A stretch of 64,000 bases of DNA from Prosopocoilus inquinatus (lineage: Eukaryota > Arthropoda > Insecta > Coleoptera > Lucanidae). This document shows positions 23,252 to 33,028 of the stretch, piece after piece. Location: contig CM069872.1 of NCBI GenBank assembly GCA_036172665.1, positions 23,874,001-23,938,000 of the forward strand, given 5' to 3'. Every line of letters starts with the position of its first letter. Within the stretch, counting starts at the first letter, position 1. Made by a program: the position numbers and the translations under genes. The notes beneath the pieces were generated by a model. The model was given only the letters and a program-made list of their open reading frames with translations, ran no database searches and was not told where the DNA came from.

Positions 23252-25533
23252 TTATTTTCTAGTATTTCTGATCCCCGAATATTCGCAACCCTGCCATGAA
23301 TTGTTCGAGATTTTATTATCCCGCTGGAACAGTATTTCCTCCACATTTCCTTGCAAGTTTCTTATTTCTTCTAATATTTTATCTACAAGTTTGTCTTCGA
23401 ACCCTTTCGATTGCTTTGGAAATTCATTTTTCAAAATTTCCAGACTTTTCTCGAACTTTCTCGTCCAAATTTCTAGATTTATTACACGCTAGGCGTCAAT
23501 TTATTACAGCGTTGGCCGGCAAAAACCTGTATCCAATCACTAGATAACCGTAACGTGTGTAAATAGAACGAGGCAGGGCAGTTCTTACCTGCGTATACGG
23601 GATTTCCAGAAGTTGACTTGTCGTCACCAAGGGACACGGCGGGATACCATCGGCAGCTTTCTAGAGTCGGAGAGGGAGCGTGGTGTAAAAGATGGAAATC
23701 CACAAAAAAGAGTATATTTGGAAGAAAAAAAAACAAAGACTGGGAGGCGCCAACTGGAGGATATAAACACCACGGTATCTAATAGAATTCCAACCCAAGA
23801 CTAACCCCATTTTTAATAAAGGCGTTGTCTCCAGGACAACATTTCAATAGGAAAGAAAAGTACGAATTTACGGTAAATAGCGTTAAAAGAAGCGTGAACG
23901 TTAAAGTTTGATTCGTGTTTCATTCAATGATCGTAAATATTTCAAAATACAAAGATGTTTGTATGGTTGGAAATTTCCTGTCGTATCACAATAACTCATG
24001 TAACAAAAATATTGAACTCTAGTTCTTGAATCGACTCAAACGTTAACAAAAATATAACAATTACGGCTGACTAAAATTACCGGACAAAAAATATTTAAGT
24101 ATTGAATTTAATAAAAAAAAAAAGTTACAATTGAATTGCCTTGACTGATGCAAGGTGAGGCATGAATTAGGCAACCAAAGTTGCACGTCGGTTACGAGAA
24201 CAAACGGTATCTTGTGAGACGAGTTCGTAGCTAAGTAGCGATGAACAATCCGGAGTGTCGAAGAAAAAAATATAAATGGATACCTTAAAGGCAGGACCTA
24301 CGACGATATAAGGAGAATCGTCCCCGAGGTTCCTTCGAAAGTCGTCCTCAAAGTACGACACCGGCCTTCTACCGGAAAGAATGCGGCTTGAACGGTGTTC
24401 GAAACTTCACTTCGAAAGGACAGACTTCTTTACGACTGATTTGTACCTAAAGTTTAACGGAGCAGGTAGGGTGAAAGTGTTGTCGTAATCGGAAGCGGGA
24501 TACGACTTGTCTACAAGGAGAACAAAAACTTTTGAGTAAGACTTCAAGAAAAGAAAAAAATAACTCAAAAAGTCAGTTCCAAAACAATCCAAAAATAACT
24601 GACCTCGACACCAAGAGTGTTTCAACAACGAAAAAGAACAATTCGCTCAGGGGGAAGGTAATAACGTCATTCAAAAATAGCTTCAACAGCTGCTAAGACT
24701 TCAGTACGCAGACGACGTGTTCCCCAGATCGCAGACAGATTCACACTGAACTGCAGGCGGAAAGAAAGTGCGTGGCCGGGAGGAAATCAGGGCTACCATT
24801 CGTCTAACAGAAAGATTTACCACATATACAAGCGAAAATTGGCAACACTGAGGAAGGAACAAGGCCATACGTTTGATAAAAAAAATTAGGAAGACGTTTT
24901 GGTCGAAAACTCGATGACGCGGTTAAAATGGAGAGTGAAACTCGCTCAGTCTGTTTCCAAACCTTTCGCCCCGTGTTTACTTAGGTTGGCTTCTAATTGT
25001 TTTGCTGCTTAAAACAGTTAGAAGCCAACCTAAGTAAACACGGGGCGAACCTAAGTAAACATGGAGCGAAAGGTTTGGAAACTGTCAGAATTCTGGTCGG
25101 CTATAGTAATAAAAAACCCAAGAGAGAAATGGATGGGTTTAGATGACAAAGCGCGACCAGTGTCATGTAGTTAAGACAAACTGGGCCCTAACAGATTGTT
25201 CAAGCAATTTAATTTGCAGTTCGTCTTTGAAATTTCCAGACTGTTCTCGAAGTTTCCCGTCTAAGTTTCCAGATTGCTCCACCAATTCATTTTGCAAATC
25301 ATGTTTGAAAATTCTAGATTGTTCTCGAAGTTCGTCCTTGAAATTTTCGGATTGTTCTAGAAGTTTCTCGTCTAAATTTCTAACGAAACCATCAACAACA
25401 ACAATGCCTCTGGATCGTCCCCAGCTGTCCACAGAGCTTCTCGGAGACGATGTTGAGAAGCAACTTCTCATTCTTCTACTTCTGTTTTCAGTTCGGCCAC
25501 TTTTAAGTCTTTCAACAGCACTTTCTTTGTAAC
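23252..25533 (-). pseudogene. Gypsy gag N-terminal region split by about 1.6 kb of foreign sequence
   Basis: Two minus-strand pieces look like one gag N-terminus. The piece at 25533-25163 starts at an ATG and reads MVTKKVLLKDLKVAELK, similar to a SAP-type helix, then carries heptad-like repeats of the form EQSENFKDELREQS. The piece at 23500-23252 continues a coiled coil and ends in the NLQGNVEEIL block just before the gag core. Between them (about 23510-25155) nothing is recognised except a hairpin at 24952-25082. Stops show decay. Confidence 0.55.
24952..25082. repeat. Perfect-arm hairpin
   Basis: Arms around TTTACTTAGGTTGGCTTCTA and its complement pair almost perfectly across a loop of about 8 bases. 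The right arm has an extra 20-odd bases that partly repeat CCTAAGTAAACA, so it has undergone a small duplication. It has no coding potential and may be a fold-back mini-element. Confidence 0.75.
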
Positions 25534-25786
25534 CATTGTTTTTTCCGACACTATATTTATTAATTTGTTTAAATTTAATTCGCTTTAATGGTTTATTTCA
25601 CAGCAATTGTTACGAATTGAGGGTTCCTTTTAATTTATTTTCTAATAAAATACTCGATATTCTTAATAACGAATTTATTAAAAATCAAAATTCAAATGTC
25701 TCTAATAATATTAGACAAACTTCGAACCATAAATACATATCATTGCCTTATATTGAACCAATACACAATACATAATTCTCTGTATA

Positions 25787-26721
25787 TACAGAGTGTTCAT
25801 GAGAAGCCGCTACAATAGCAATAGCAAGTAACTTAAATTAGGAAAGTTTTAGAACCTTTCCTCTTTGATTTTATTGTACTTTCAAAAAATCAAATGACAA
25901 TCAGGTTCTCGAGATTTTCAATTGTTTTTACCTTTTTTAGATGGAATGTTAGGTTTTTTATCATCACATCTCGTTCAGGACGTCAAATTAATTATGTCTT
26001 TAAAATATCATCTCCCAAAGCCTACTATTTTATAACAAGTAACAAAATCTTGGTGTTCACGGGAAATGGCTACGGTAGCTAACTCTTTTATTTGAAGTTT
26101 CACGAAGTAGCTTAAATTAAAAAAGTTTCAGGACCTTCCCTCCTCGATTTTATGGTACCTTTGGAAGAACAAATGACTATCAGGTTTTCGATATTTTCAA
26201 TTGTTTTCAACTTCTTTAAATCGAACATTATGTTTTTTATCATGGCATCGCATTCAGGATGTCAAATTAAGTATGTCTGTAAATTATTATCTCTCAAAAC
26301 AGAATATTTCATTTGTTCTTACGAAGGTACCATAAAATCGAGGAGCGCAGGTCCTGAAACTTTTCTGATTTATGCTACTTCGTGGAACTTCAAATAAAAA
26401 AGTTAGCTATTGTAGCCATTTCCCGTGAACGCCAAGATTTTGTTACTAAACCATTTATAAAATAGTAGGCTTTGGGAGATGATATTTTAGATATATAATT
26501 AATTTGACGTCCTGAACGCGATGCGATGATAAAAAACCTAACATTCCATCTAAAAAAAGGTAAAAACAATTGAAAATCTCGAGAACCTGATTGTCATATG
26601 TTTTTATGAAAGTACCATAAAACGAGGAGGAAAGGTCCTAAAACTTTTATAATTTAAGTTACTTCGTAAATATACAAATAAAAAGTTAGCTATTGTAGCG
26701 GCTTCCCATGAACACCTTGCA
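25787..26721. mobile_element. 935-bp long-TIR MITE inside Penelope
   Basis: Left end TACAGAGTGTTCATGAGAAG and right end CATGAACACCTTGCA are inverted partners, and inverted similarity continues through almost the whole element (for example AGCCGCTAC against GTAGCGGCT). Flanking TA and the TACAGNGTG-type terminus suggest a mariner-type MITE. It sits in the Penelope endonuclease region. No transposase is present. Confidence 0.75.
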
Positions 26722-27008
26722 TAGGTGAAACAAGCCAAAATTTAAAAAAAAACGTTTAGACCAACGTAAATATCATATTCAAAAAAATAATCAAAATCAT
26801 TCAATGCTTGTAGAGCATTCATTAGTAAATAGTCATAATTTTGATTTTGATAATACTGACATTTTGTACAGTGAATCTAATATTTTTAAAAGACGTTTCA
26901 TAGAAATGTGTAAAATTAAAATGTCTCCAAATTCTATTAATAAACGTACGGATTTTGAAAATTTAAATGACATATTTTGTAGTTTTCTGAATTCTTTAAA
27001 TAGGATAT
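26722..27008 (+). pseudogene. Penelope GIY-YIG endonuclease fragment
   Basis: The frame at 26804-27008 encodes the C-terminal half of the endonuclease, including MLVEHSLVNSHNFDF and FKRRFIEMCKI, and ends LNRI like the other copies. The GIY-YIG start itself was lost to the deletion and MITE insertion upstream. The next bases are the TA target of the TIR element at 27023. Confidence 0.75.
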
Positions 27009-27839
27009 AGATCTGTCAATTATACCGGCTGTTTCAAATTGAGTGTGCACTAAAGGGATCTCCTAAACCGTAAGAGATACAAATTCGGTTAAATGGAAGA
27101 AAAGTTGCACAAATCAATGCCTAATTCGTATCCACTGAGAGAATGATTTTTTTCTTATTTCTTCTCGAGATATTAATAAAAATGTAAAAAAATCGATTTT
27201 CTTTTTCTCTCTGTATCTCTTTTATTGTACATAATTTTGAAATTCTGATTTAACTTTCTACGGGCACTTTTTGATTCTGCTTCGAATAAGATTAATACAA
27301 TTGAAGTCAAACGTTTCGTCTTTCCATTACCATCATCAGTTTCGATTTTTTTAATACAACTTATGTCTTTTTATTCTTCTGTTCGATGGCATTTTTTCTT
27401 CTGATTGTAATAATATATCACACTTAATAGTTGATATTAATTTGAAACTTAAACAATTCAGATTTTATATGAAAATTTTATTTAATACATAATTTCAAAT
27501 TTTTGGTTCATTTTCTTTTTTTCGCTTAGCTATAGTGTAAATTATAATAAACTATTTAAAGTTTTTCTGTATCGTTATTTTAATAATGTACTGCATTTAC
27601 GAAAGTGAATTTTTAGTGGTTCTAATATAACTTGCTAGATTAGTATCTCAGCTTTGGTGTCTAGTGCCTAGTTTTTAATTTTCACTCGCACTGTTGGGTT
27701 AAAAGAAAAGTGAATACTAATTATACTAAAAATATTTAGATATTACTTAATAGTGCCTTCTAGAAAGACATTGGTAGCTAAAAACGAATATTTTTGTGAT
27801 ATATTTGACATATACTTTCCATAAAAATGTAATTTTTTT

Positions 27840-28182
27840 AGCACTCAGTGGCTCTCAACACTTCACTATCTTTAATTTTTTTTAAATATGATTAAGTCCA
27901 AAAATGGTACTAAATATTGTCACTCGTTTTGACCAGTTGAAGTTTGCCACGGTATATCGGGACCACCATCCATAATTTAAACAGGCTAAAGTAGGCTTTA
28001 TATTTTGGACATTGAAACAGTGACTAGCATTAAGATAAATAATAAGGAGGAACTAAGAAGGCGAATATTGAATTCTTACAGAAATGTTTCTCGAATTCAT
28101 GTTCGACCTGCTAGACAGCACATAGGAGTAAGAACGAATGTGTCTTGAAAACAGTGGAGGACATTTCCAGGATTTACTTTAA
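27840..28182 (+). pseudogene. Mariner-superfamily transposase C-terminal relic
   Basis: Broken plus-strand frames at 28050-28182 read RILNSYRNVSRIHVRPARQH and then, after a one-base shift, CLENSGGHFQDLL followed by TAA. The same relic in copy 2 is on the minus strand and ends CPENSGGHFEDLL and TAA near 33890. The shared ending in both copies argues that it is genuine former coding sequence. The catalytic domain is not recognisable. Confidence 0.55.
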
Positions 28183-28687
28183 TTTATTTATTTCACATTT
28201 TATTTCACAAACTCATGTTCGTTCTAAATTTTATTCAACTTATTGATTTAATATGTTTATACTGTTGTTTATTTGGTTTGTGTTAACCGTCATTTAGTCA
28301 ATATTATTGATCTTTCCTCTTCCAACAACTGAATGTTAGTTGCCAATTAAAAAAAGTGGTTAGGAATAAATTTAATTATTAAGAAAGACATGACGAAACT
28401 GTATCAGTTTTTTTGTCATATTCTAACTTTACTTGAAAAAAAGGTATTAAGTACTATACTCACTGAAATCATCAAACAAAAATGCTATCGACTAGAATAA
28501 TAAAAAGATAAGAAAATGAACTAAAAATTTGAAACTATGTATTAAATAAAATTTTCATAAAAAATCTGAATTGTTTAAGTTTCAAATTAATATCAGCTAT
28601 TAAGTGTGATATATTATTACAATCAGGAGAAAAAATGCCATCGAACAGAAGAATAAAAAGACATAAGTTGTATTTAAAAAATCGAAA

Positions 28688-28735
28688 CTGATGATGGTCG
28701 TGGAAAGCCGAAACGTTTGACTTCAATTCTATTAC
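28688..28735 (+). ncRNA. Hammerhead-like motif in the TIR of element copy 1
   Basis: CUGAUGA (28688-28694), a possible short stem II of GGU/GCC and GAAACG (28710-28715) appear in the right order. The pairing that would form stem I is weaker here than in copy 2. Mirror copies lie at 27310-27340, 33315-33350 and 34750-34800. Could be a genuine hammerhead or a chance match within a conserved TIR. Confidence 0.4.
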
Positions 28736-28816
28736 TCTTATTCGAAGCAGAATAAAAAAGTGCCTGTAGAAAGTTAAATCAGAATTTCAAAATTATGAAT
28801 AATAAAAGAGATATAG

Positions 28817-29033
28817 TTTTAGCTTAAGAAAAACTTGTGCCGAATTAAACACAAACGAAACAGTTTATTAATACAAAATTAACAACAAAGAAGTGGCTGT
28901 GATTCCCAGGCCGACGATCGTGCGAGCGAGAGTGACTGTGTGTGTGCTTCCCTCCCTCGCTGTCGATACGGACAGGCAGCAGCAACGTTGCTTCCTGAGC
29001 GCGCCACTTTCAAATTCAAATTAAGCGCTAACA
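28817..29033 (-). repeat. Gypsy 3' LTR
   Basis: 217 bp, nearly identical to 32589-32805. The coding-strand start is TGTTAGCGC and the end GCTAAAA, so the usual CA terminus is missing. An AATACAAAATTAACAA stretch and a GCGAGCGAGAGTGACTG block are shared by both LTRs. The few differences (for example TGTGTGTGTG against TGTTTGTGTG) indicate a fairly recent insertion. Confidence 0.9.
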
Positions 29034-29121
29034 CGGCCAGACTGACGGGTGGTACGCTCTCGGAACACCTGCACATATTGAACACAAAAAAATAAAATTT
29101 CATTCAAAATCTCATCGTTAT

Positions 29122-29490
29122 CATCATCGGGAAAGACTAAAGCTCATCCCGGAACTCAACAATGCATAACAAATGCATCTTCGGGAAAGACTAAAGCTCG
29201 TCCCGGAACTCAAAAACACATGCCAAAAGCATCTTCGGGAAAGACTAAAGCTCGTCCCGGAACTCAAAAACACATGCCCAAAAGCATCTTCGGGAAAGAC
29301 TAAAGCTCGTCCCGGAACTCAAAAACACATGCCAAATGCATCTTCGGGAAAGACTAAAGCTCGTCCCGGAACTCAAAAACACATGCCAAAAGCATCTTCG
29401 GGAAAGACTGAAGCTCGTCCCGGAACTCAAAAACACATGCCAAAAGCATCTTCGGGAAAGACTAAAGCTCGTCCCGGAACTCAAAAACAC
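29122..29490. repeat. 54-bp minisatellite in the Gypsy 3' region
   Basis: Six units begin at 29176, 29230, 29285, 29339, 29393 and 29447 (period 54, once 55), with degenerate units before and after. Each contains CTTCGGGAAAGACTAAAGCT and ends near ACACATGCCAAA. On the plus strand it reads as an 18-residue repeat, SSGKTKARPGTQKHMPKA, but that is antisense to the retrotransposon. Expansion of a non-coding tract is the simplest reading. Confidence 0.85.
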
Positions 29491-29620
29491 ATTGTCATGT
29501 CATACGTACTTACCATCAGGAAAGGCTACAGCTTATCCTGGAAAGCAACCATCAGGAAAAACTAAAGCTTATCCTGGAAAACAATCAAAACTCAATACAT
29601 CAATTAAAATTACCTTACAA

Positions 29621-31573
29621 TTACTCAGTATCGAGCATGTCCAATAGATCTGACATCTCGGCGGCAAGTGTCCATTCGGACGGCCACAGTCTCAGTTGTT
29701 CTTTGGCCGCTTTAACAATTTTATGTTTTCGAGCGCCAACTCTTTTCAGCTCATATCGACCTTCTTCGGTAATATTCATAATCTCGTACGGTCCCAAAAA
29801 CTCAAAGTTTGATTTGCTGGCATGCAATTTACTTTCGCGATGTAACAGAACAAAATTGCCAACTGCAAACTGTACTGTGTCGCGGCGTTTCTTGTTCAGT
29901 TTCTCAACATCACTTGTAGTGGTTTGTAACCGTTCACGCACTCGTTGTCTGTCAACCTCTAGATTTTTTGCAGGATGTAGGTCATGCGACAAATCATTCA
30001 CAACGGCTTGAATCAACGGAGTGGTAGACTCAATTTCAATTAGACCGCGGAGAGGACTCATATTCGTCGCTTTTTGGATGGTGATATTCAAAATAAGTTG
30101 AATCTTCCATAAAACGCTCGGCCAGTCTACCCTGACAGCTGTTTCAATTCGAATCAGGTTCATGATGGTGCGCATGTATCTCTCGACCTGCCCATTAGCG
30201 CGGTGAACGTCCGGTGTGATAAAGTGGTACTGAATGTTCCAGCTATCCAAAAACTTACATATGGAAAGATTGTGGAAATTTGTACCACTGTCCATTATTA
30301 CGACTTTTGGAGTACCGAAACAAGAAATAAATCTTTGTAGATTCTGTTGTGTTTCCTCTGCAGTAACAGTTTTGAGTGGGAGCAAATTGCAGTATTTGGT
30401 GAAGGCATCCACAATAACAAGGACGTGCTTGTATTTTTCCGAAGACGCTGGCAAAGGTCCTAAACAGTCAATATGTACTGTGTGGAGGGGAAGAGTTGGC
30501 TTTTGCGGTAACAAAACAGGGCCTTGTAGTTGTTCATTGCGAGTCTTTTTTACAGCACAAATAAGGCAATGCTTGATGTAATTGCGGACAAACTGACGTA
30601 AACGTGGAAACCAAAAATGCTTGAGGATCGAGTGAAGTGTCTTGTCTACACCGACGTGGCATTGTTCGTCATGGAATATCCGCAGAAGACCAAGTCGACT
30701 TTGACGAGACACAAAGAATCGAATAATCTTTTTATTGTTTACTACCTTTTGATAACATAACAATTCGTTGACCTCCACGTATTGCTTCGGGTCTAGTTTC
30801 CCTTCTCGTAAATCAGTCAGCATTTGTTGGACTTCCGCGTTACCTTTCTGTTCGATGTGAAGCCAGGATTCATGATTCGAAGCTCGCATTACCGATACAG
30901 GATTACGACTGAGGAAATCAACATGACTGAGAGAAGAACCTCTTCGATAAGTTATTTCGTAATCAAAATCTTGAAGATAAGTCCACCATCTCGCAATCCG
31001 TGGTACAATCTCCTTCTTGTTTACTGTGGCCTTGACTGAGTTACAATCCGTTACAATTAAAAATTTAATCCCAAGGAGGTAAACCCGAAAATGTTTTAGT
31101 GAATTTACAATAGCCAACATCTCCACAAGAGTATTTTTCACTTGCGGGAGGGCTAACCCCGTTACAATTAAATCTGAAAAGTTCTCAAGCAGAGAGCGTA
31201 GTCGATCAGCATATTCTTCAGGTACAACAACAGTACTTAGTTGATCATCTGTAACCCGCATTACGCCTGGTAACTGTTTGTTAATAATGCGAGTTCCAGC
31301 GCTGTCAGTGACAGCGGCCAATCGGCAATTTTGAAAAAGATCACAGCCCACAATAATATCGTAATCCAGATGTTTGGCGGGAACCATAAAAAAGTTAAGT
31401 TTCGCACGTTGACCCGTAATTTCAACCTCGGCCTTGAATTTGTAATTCGAGAAAATTTTTCCCGCAGTGATACCACCAATTGCAAGACAATGCGGTTCCA
31501 ACTTTGCAAAAAAACATTCCAGAAACCTATCAGATATCAATGAAACATCGGCCCCTGTATCAATCAATCCCAT
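29621..31573 (-). CDS. Gypsy pol: protease, residual RNase H and integrase, RT deleted
   Basis: 650 codons open without a stop. The protease has LIDTGADVSL at residues 3-12. Near residue 145 the sequence jumps from the region before RT (LIVTGLALPQVK) directly into an RNase H-like segment (FLIVTDCNSVKA, then SHVDFLSRNP), so the RT core with its YxDD box is missing without loss of frame. The integrase has a zinc-binding HHCC region (HVGVDKTLHSILKHFW, then HCLIC), then DCLGPLP, VIMDSGTNFH and NGQVERYM, matching the DDE catalytic core. A C-terminal tail with a LGPYEI module follows. It could supply protease and integrase but not reverse transcription. Confidence 0.85.
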   Translation of the reverse strand: MGLIDTGADVSLISDRFLECFFAKLEPHCLAIGGITAGKIFSNYKFKAEVEITGQRAKLNFFMVPAKHLDYDIIVGCDLFQNCRLAAVTDSAGTRIINKQLPGVMRVTDDQLSTVVVPEEYADRLRSLLENFSDLIVTGLALPQVKNTLVEMLAIVNSLKHFRVYLLGIKFLIVTDCNSVKATVNKKEIVPRIARWWTYLQDFDYEITYRRGSSLSHVDFLSRNPVSVMRASNHESWLHIEQKGNAEVQQMLTDLREGKLDPKQYVEVNELLCYQKVVNNKKIIRFFVSRQSRLGLLRIFHDEQCHVGVDKTLHSILKHFWFPRLRQFVRNYIKHCLICAVKKTRNEQLQGPVLLPQKPTLPLHTVHIDCLGPLPASSEKYKHVLVIVDAFTKYCNLLPLKTVTAEETQQNLQRFISCFGTPKVVIMDSGTNFHNLSICKFLDSWNIQYHFITPDVHRANGQVERYMRTIMNLIRIETAVRVDWPSVLWKIQLILNITIQKATNMSPLRGLIEIESTTPLIQAVVNDLSHDLHPAKNLEVDRQRVRERLQTTTSDVEKLNKKRRDTVQFAVGNFVLLHRESKLHASKSNFEFLGPYEIMNITEEGRYELKRVGARKHKIVKAAKEQLRLWPSEWTLAAEMSDLLDMLDTE

Positions 31574-31782
31574 GAAATGATGTCCATCGATTTTAATGGG
31601 GGGGTGGGCGTCGTAGTTTTACCACCCGAAATAATGTTGACGTTCCGTCTTTCATTAATCGTCGCTTTGAGGAAACAATTAGATTCAAGATGACCGGTTT
31701 TAAGACAAAAATTACATTTTATTGCTTCCGACGATGATGCAGTTTTTTCTTTCACCGGTTTTTGTTGATTCCGCAAGTTCAA
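31564..31782 (-). CDS. Gypsy gag C-terminus with zinc knuckle
   Basis: The frame contains CNFCLKTGHLESNC, a C-x2-C-x4-H-x4-C retroviral-type knuckle that binds RNA. It overlaps the start of the pol frame by ten bases, consistent with frameshift or readthrough expression of pol. It is separated from the gag body (31830-32612) by a frame break. Confidence 0.75.
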   Translation of the reverse strand: MNLRNQQKPVKEKTASSSEAIKCNFCLKTGHLESNCFLKATINERRNVNIISGGKTTTPTPPLKSMDIISWD

Positions 31783-31829
31783 TTTATTATTATGAAATTG
31801 ATATTGACGACAAGCGTTCTGATTATGAC

Positions 31830-32612
31830 CTATCCGCCCACACTTGAAACAAGTTTGGATTTCGATACATCAACTCGTTCAAAACGTGAACGTGCGTTCT
31901 TCGACGATGCGATTGTTGATGACTCAGGAGTACGTGTACTATCGTTATGGAAAGCTGGTTTAACTAACGAACTGACATACGCAATCAAATCGGAAATAGA
32001 CTCGAAATTTCGCATATAGAGAGATTCTTGTACTTTGGCATCCTGAACGCCGTAAACTACTAATTCTATCAGATCAGCGGCGCTCCAAATAGCACATAGG
32101 TTTTTTAACAGTGCAACCTTTTTATGCACATACGCACTGTACGTATTAAAGTCAGCGCTATTACAAGCACATGCTTCGCTCATGAGGCGACCGAGAATCT
32201 TTTTTTTTGCGGGAGAAGCTTCTAAAAAATCATTCACGTAAGTGGCCCAATCGCGAGTTATTGGAAACCAATTATCAAACCAAAGTTTTGTCTCGCCCGT
32301 CAAGAAACGGCCAACTCTTACCAGCACTTGAAGGTCACTCCAGGCAAACTCTTCTTTCAACTCACGTGTTTGACCGATCCAAGTCTTCCCATCGTCAGAA
32401 TCAGGGTGAAAAACCGGAAGGTCAATCTGATCAGGTGTCATCCGGCTGCTTCTGAATGTCTTCAGTATTTCTGCTAATAAATCTTCCATTTCCGGGGTCA
32501 AAAACAGCACAGCACAAACACACAAATGAATGTCCAAAGACGGCCCCAAAAGCTTTATCAGAGAACGCGAACACGATCCCACCGCTGCTTTTAGCTTAAG
32601 AAAAACTTGCAC
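31830..32612 (-). CDS. Gypsy gag polyprotein
   Basis: The likely start is the ATG at MEDLLAEIL (about 32489), because the upstream part of the frame lies in the 5' LTR and leader. The body has IDLPVFHPDSDD, then FLTGETKLWFDNW and YSAYVHKKVALLKN, the arrangement of Gypsy capsid proteins. The knuckle is in the next frame (31564-31782). No stop breaks the body, so the insertion is young. Confidence 0.8.
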   Translation of the reverse strand: MQVFLKLKAAVGSCSRSLIKLLGPSLDIHLCVCAVLFLTPEMEDLLAEILKTFRSSRMTPDQIDLPVFHPDSDDGKTWIGQTRELKEEFAWSDLQVLVRVGRFLTGETKLWFDNWFPITRDWATYVNDFLEASPAKKKILGRLMSEACACNSADFNTYSAYVHKKVALLKNLCAIWSAADLIELVVYGVQDAKVQESLYMRNFESISDLIAYVSSLVKPAFHNDSTRTPESSTIASSKNARSRFERVDVSKSKLVSSVGG

Positions 32613-32805
32613 CTAATTAAACACAAACGAAACAGTTTATTAATACAAAATTAACAACAAAGAAGTGGCTGTGATTCCCAGGCCGACGATCGTGCGAGCG
32701 AGAGTGACTGTTTGTGTGCTTCTCTCCCTCGCCGTCAATACGGACAGGCAGCAGCAACGTTGCTTCCTGAGCGCGCCACTTTCAAATTCAAATTAAGCGC
32801 TAACA
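32589..32805 (-). repeat. Gypsy 5' LTR
   Basis: Partner of 28817-29033. On the minus strand it is followed by GCAGCGGTGGGATCG, where a primer-binding site would be expected, but I could not assign a tRNA. The target duplication ATAG is at 28813-28816 and 32806-32809. Confidence 0.9.
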
Positions 32806-33028
32806 ATAGAGAGAAAAAGAAAATCGATTTTTTTACATTTTTATTAATGTCTCAAGAAGAAATAATAAAAAAATCATTCTGTCAATGAATACGACTTAGA
32901 CATGGATTAGTGCAACTTTTCTTCCATTTAACCGAATTTGTATCTCTTACGGTTTAGGAGATCCCTTCAGTGCACACTCAATTTGAAACAGCCGGTATAT
33001 ATAAAAATTAGTTTTAATTTAGTCGGTA

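Larger units (their letters stand above)
28817..32805 (-). mobile_element. Gypsy LTR retrotransposon lacking reverse transcriptase
   Basis: Two 217-bp LTRs (28817-29033 and 32589-32805) are closely similar and begin TGTTAGCGC on the coding (minus) strand. The 4-bp duplication ATAG flanks the element, as in Gypsy. It contains gag (about 32490-31830), a zinc knuckle, a protease, a residual RNase H and an integrase, but the reverse-transcriptase core is absent, so it is non-autonomous. A 54-bp minisatellite lies between pol and the 3' LTR. It inserted into the right arm of the 2-kb TIR element after that element had inserted in Penelope. Confidence 0.9.
27023..32997 (+). mobile_element. 2-kb mariner-type TIR element, copy 1, carrying a Gypsy insertion
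   Basis: Ends TACCGGCTGTTTCAAATTGA and its complement are flanked by TA, and inverted similarity extends more than 450 bp inward. Without the Gypsy at 28817-32805 the element is about 2.0 kb. A plus-strand transposase relic ends near 28182 with CLENSGGHFQDLL and a stop, resembling the C-terminus of some Tc3/mariner-type transposases. Both long arms contain a hammerhead-like motif (27314-27339 minus, 28688-28713 plus). Confidence 0.75.

Noticed and set aside
29173..29565. Repetitive 130-residue protein on the plus strand
   Set aside because: It is a minisatellite antisense to the Gypsy pol gene; one 55-bp unit breaks the 18-codon period.
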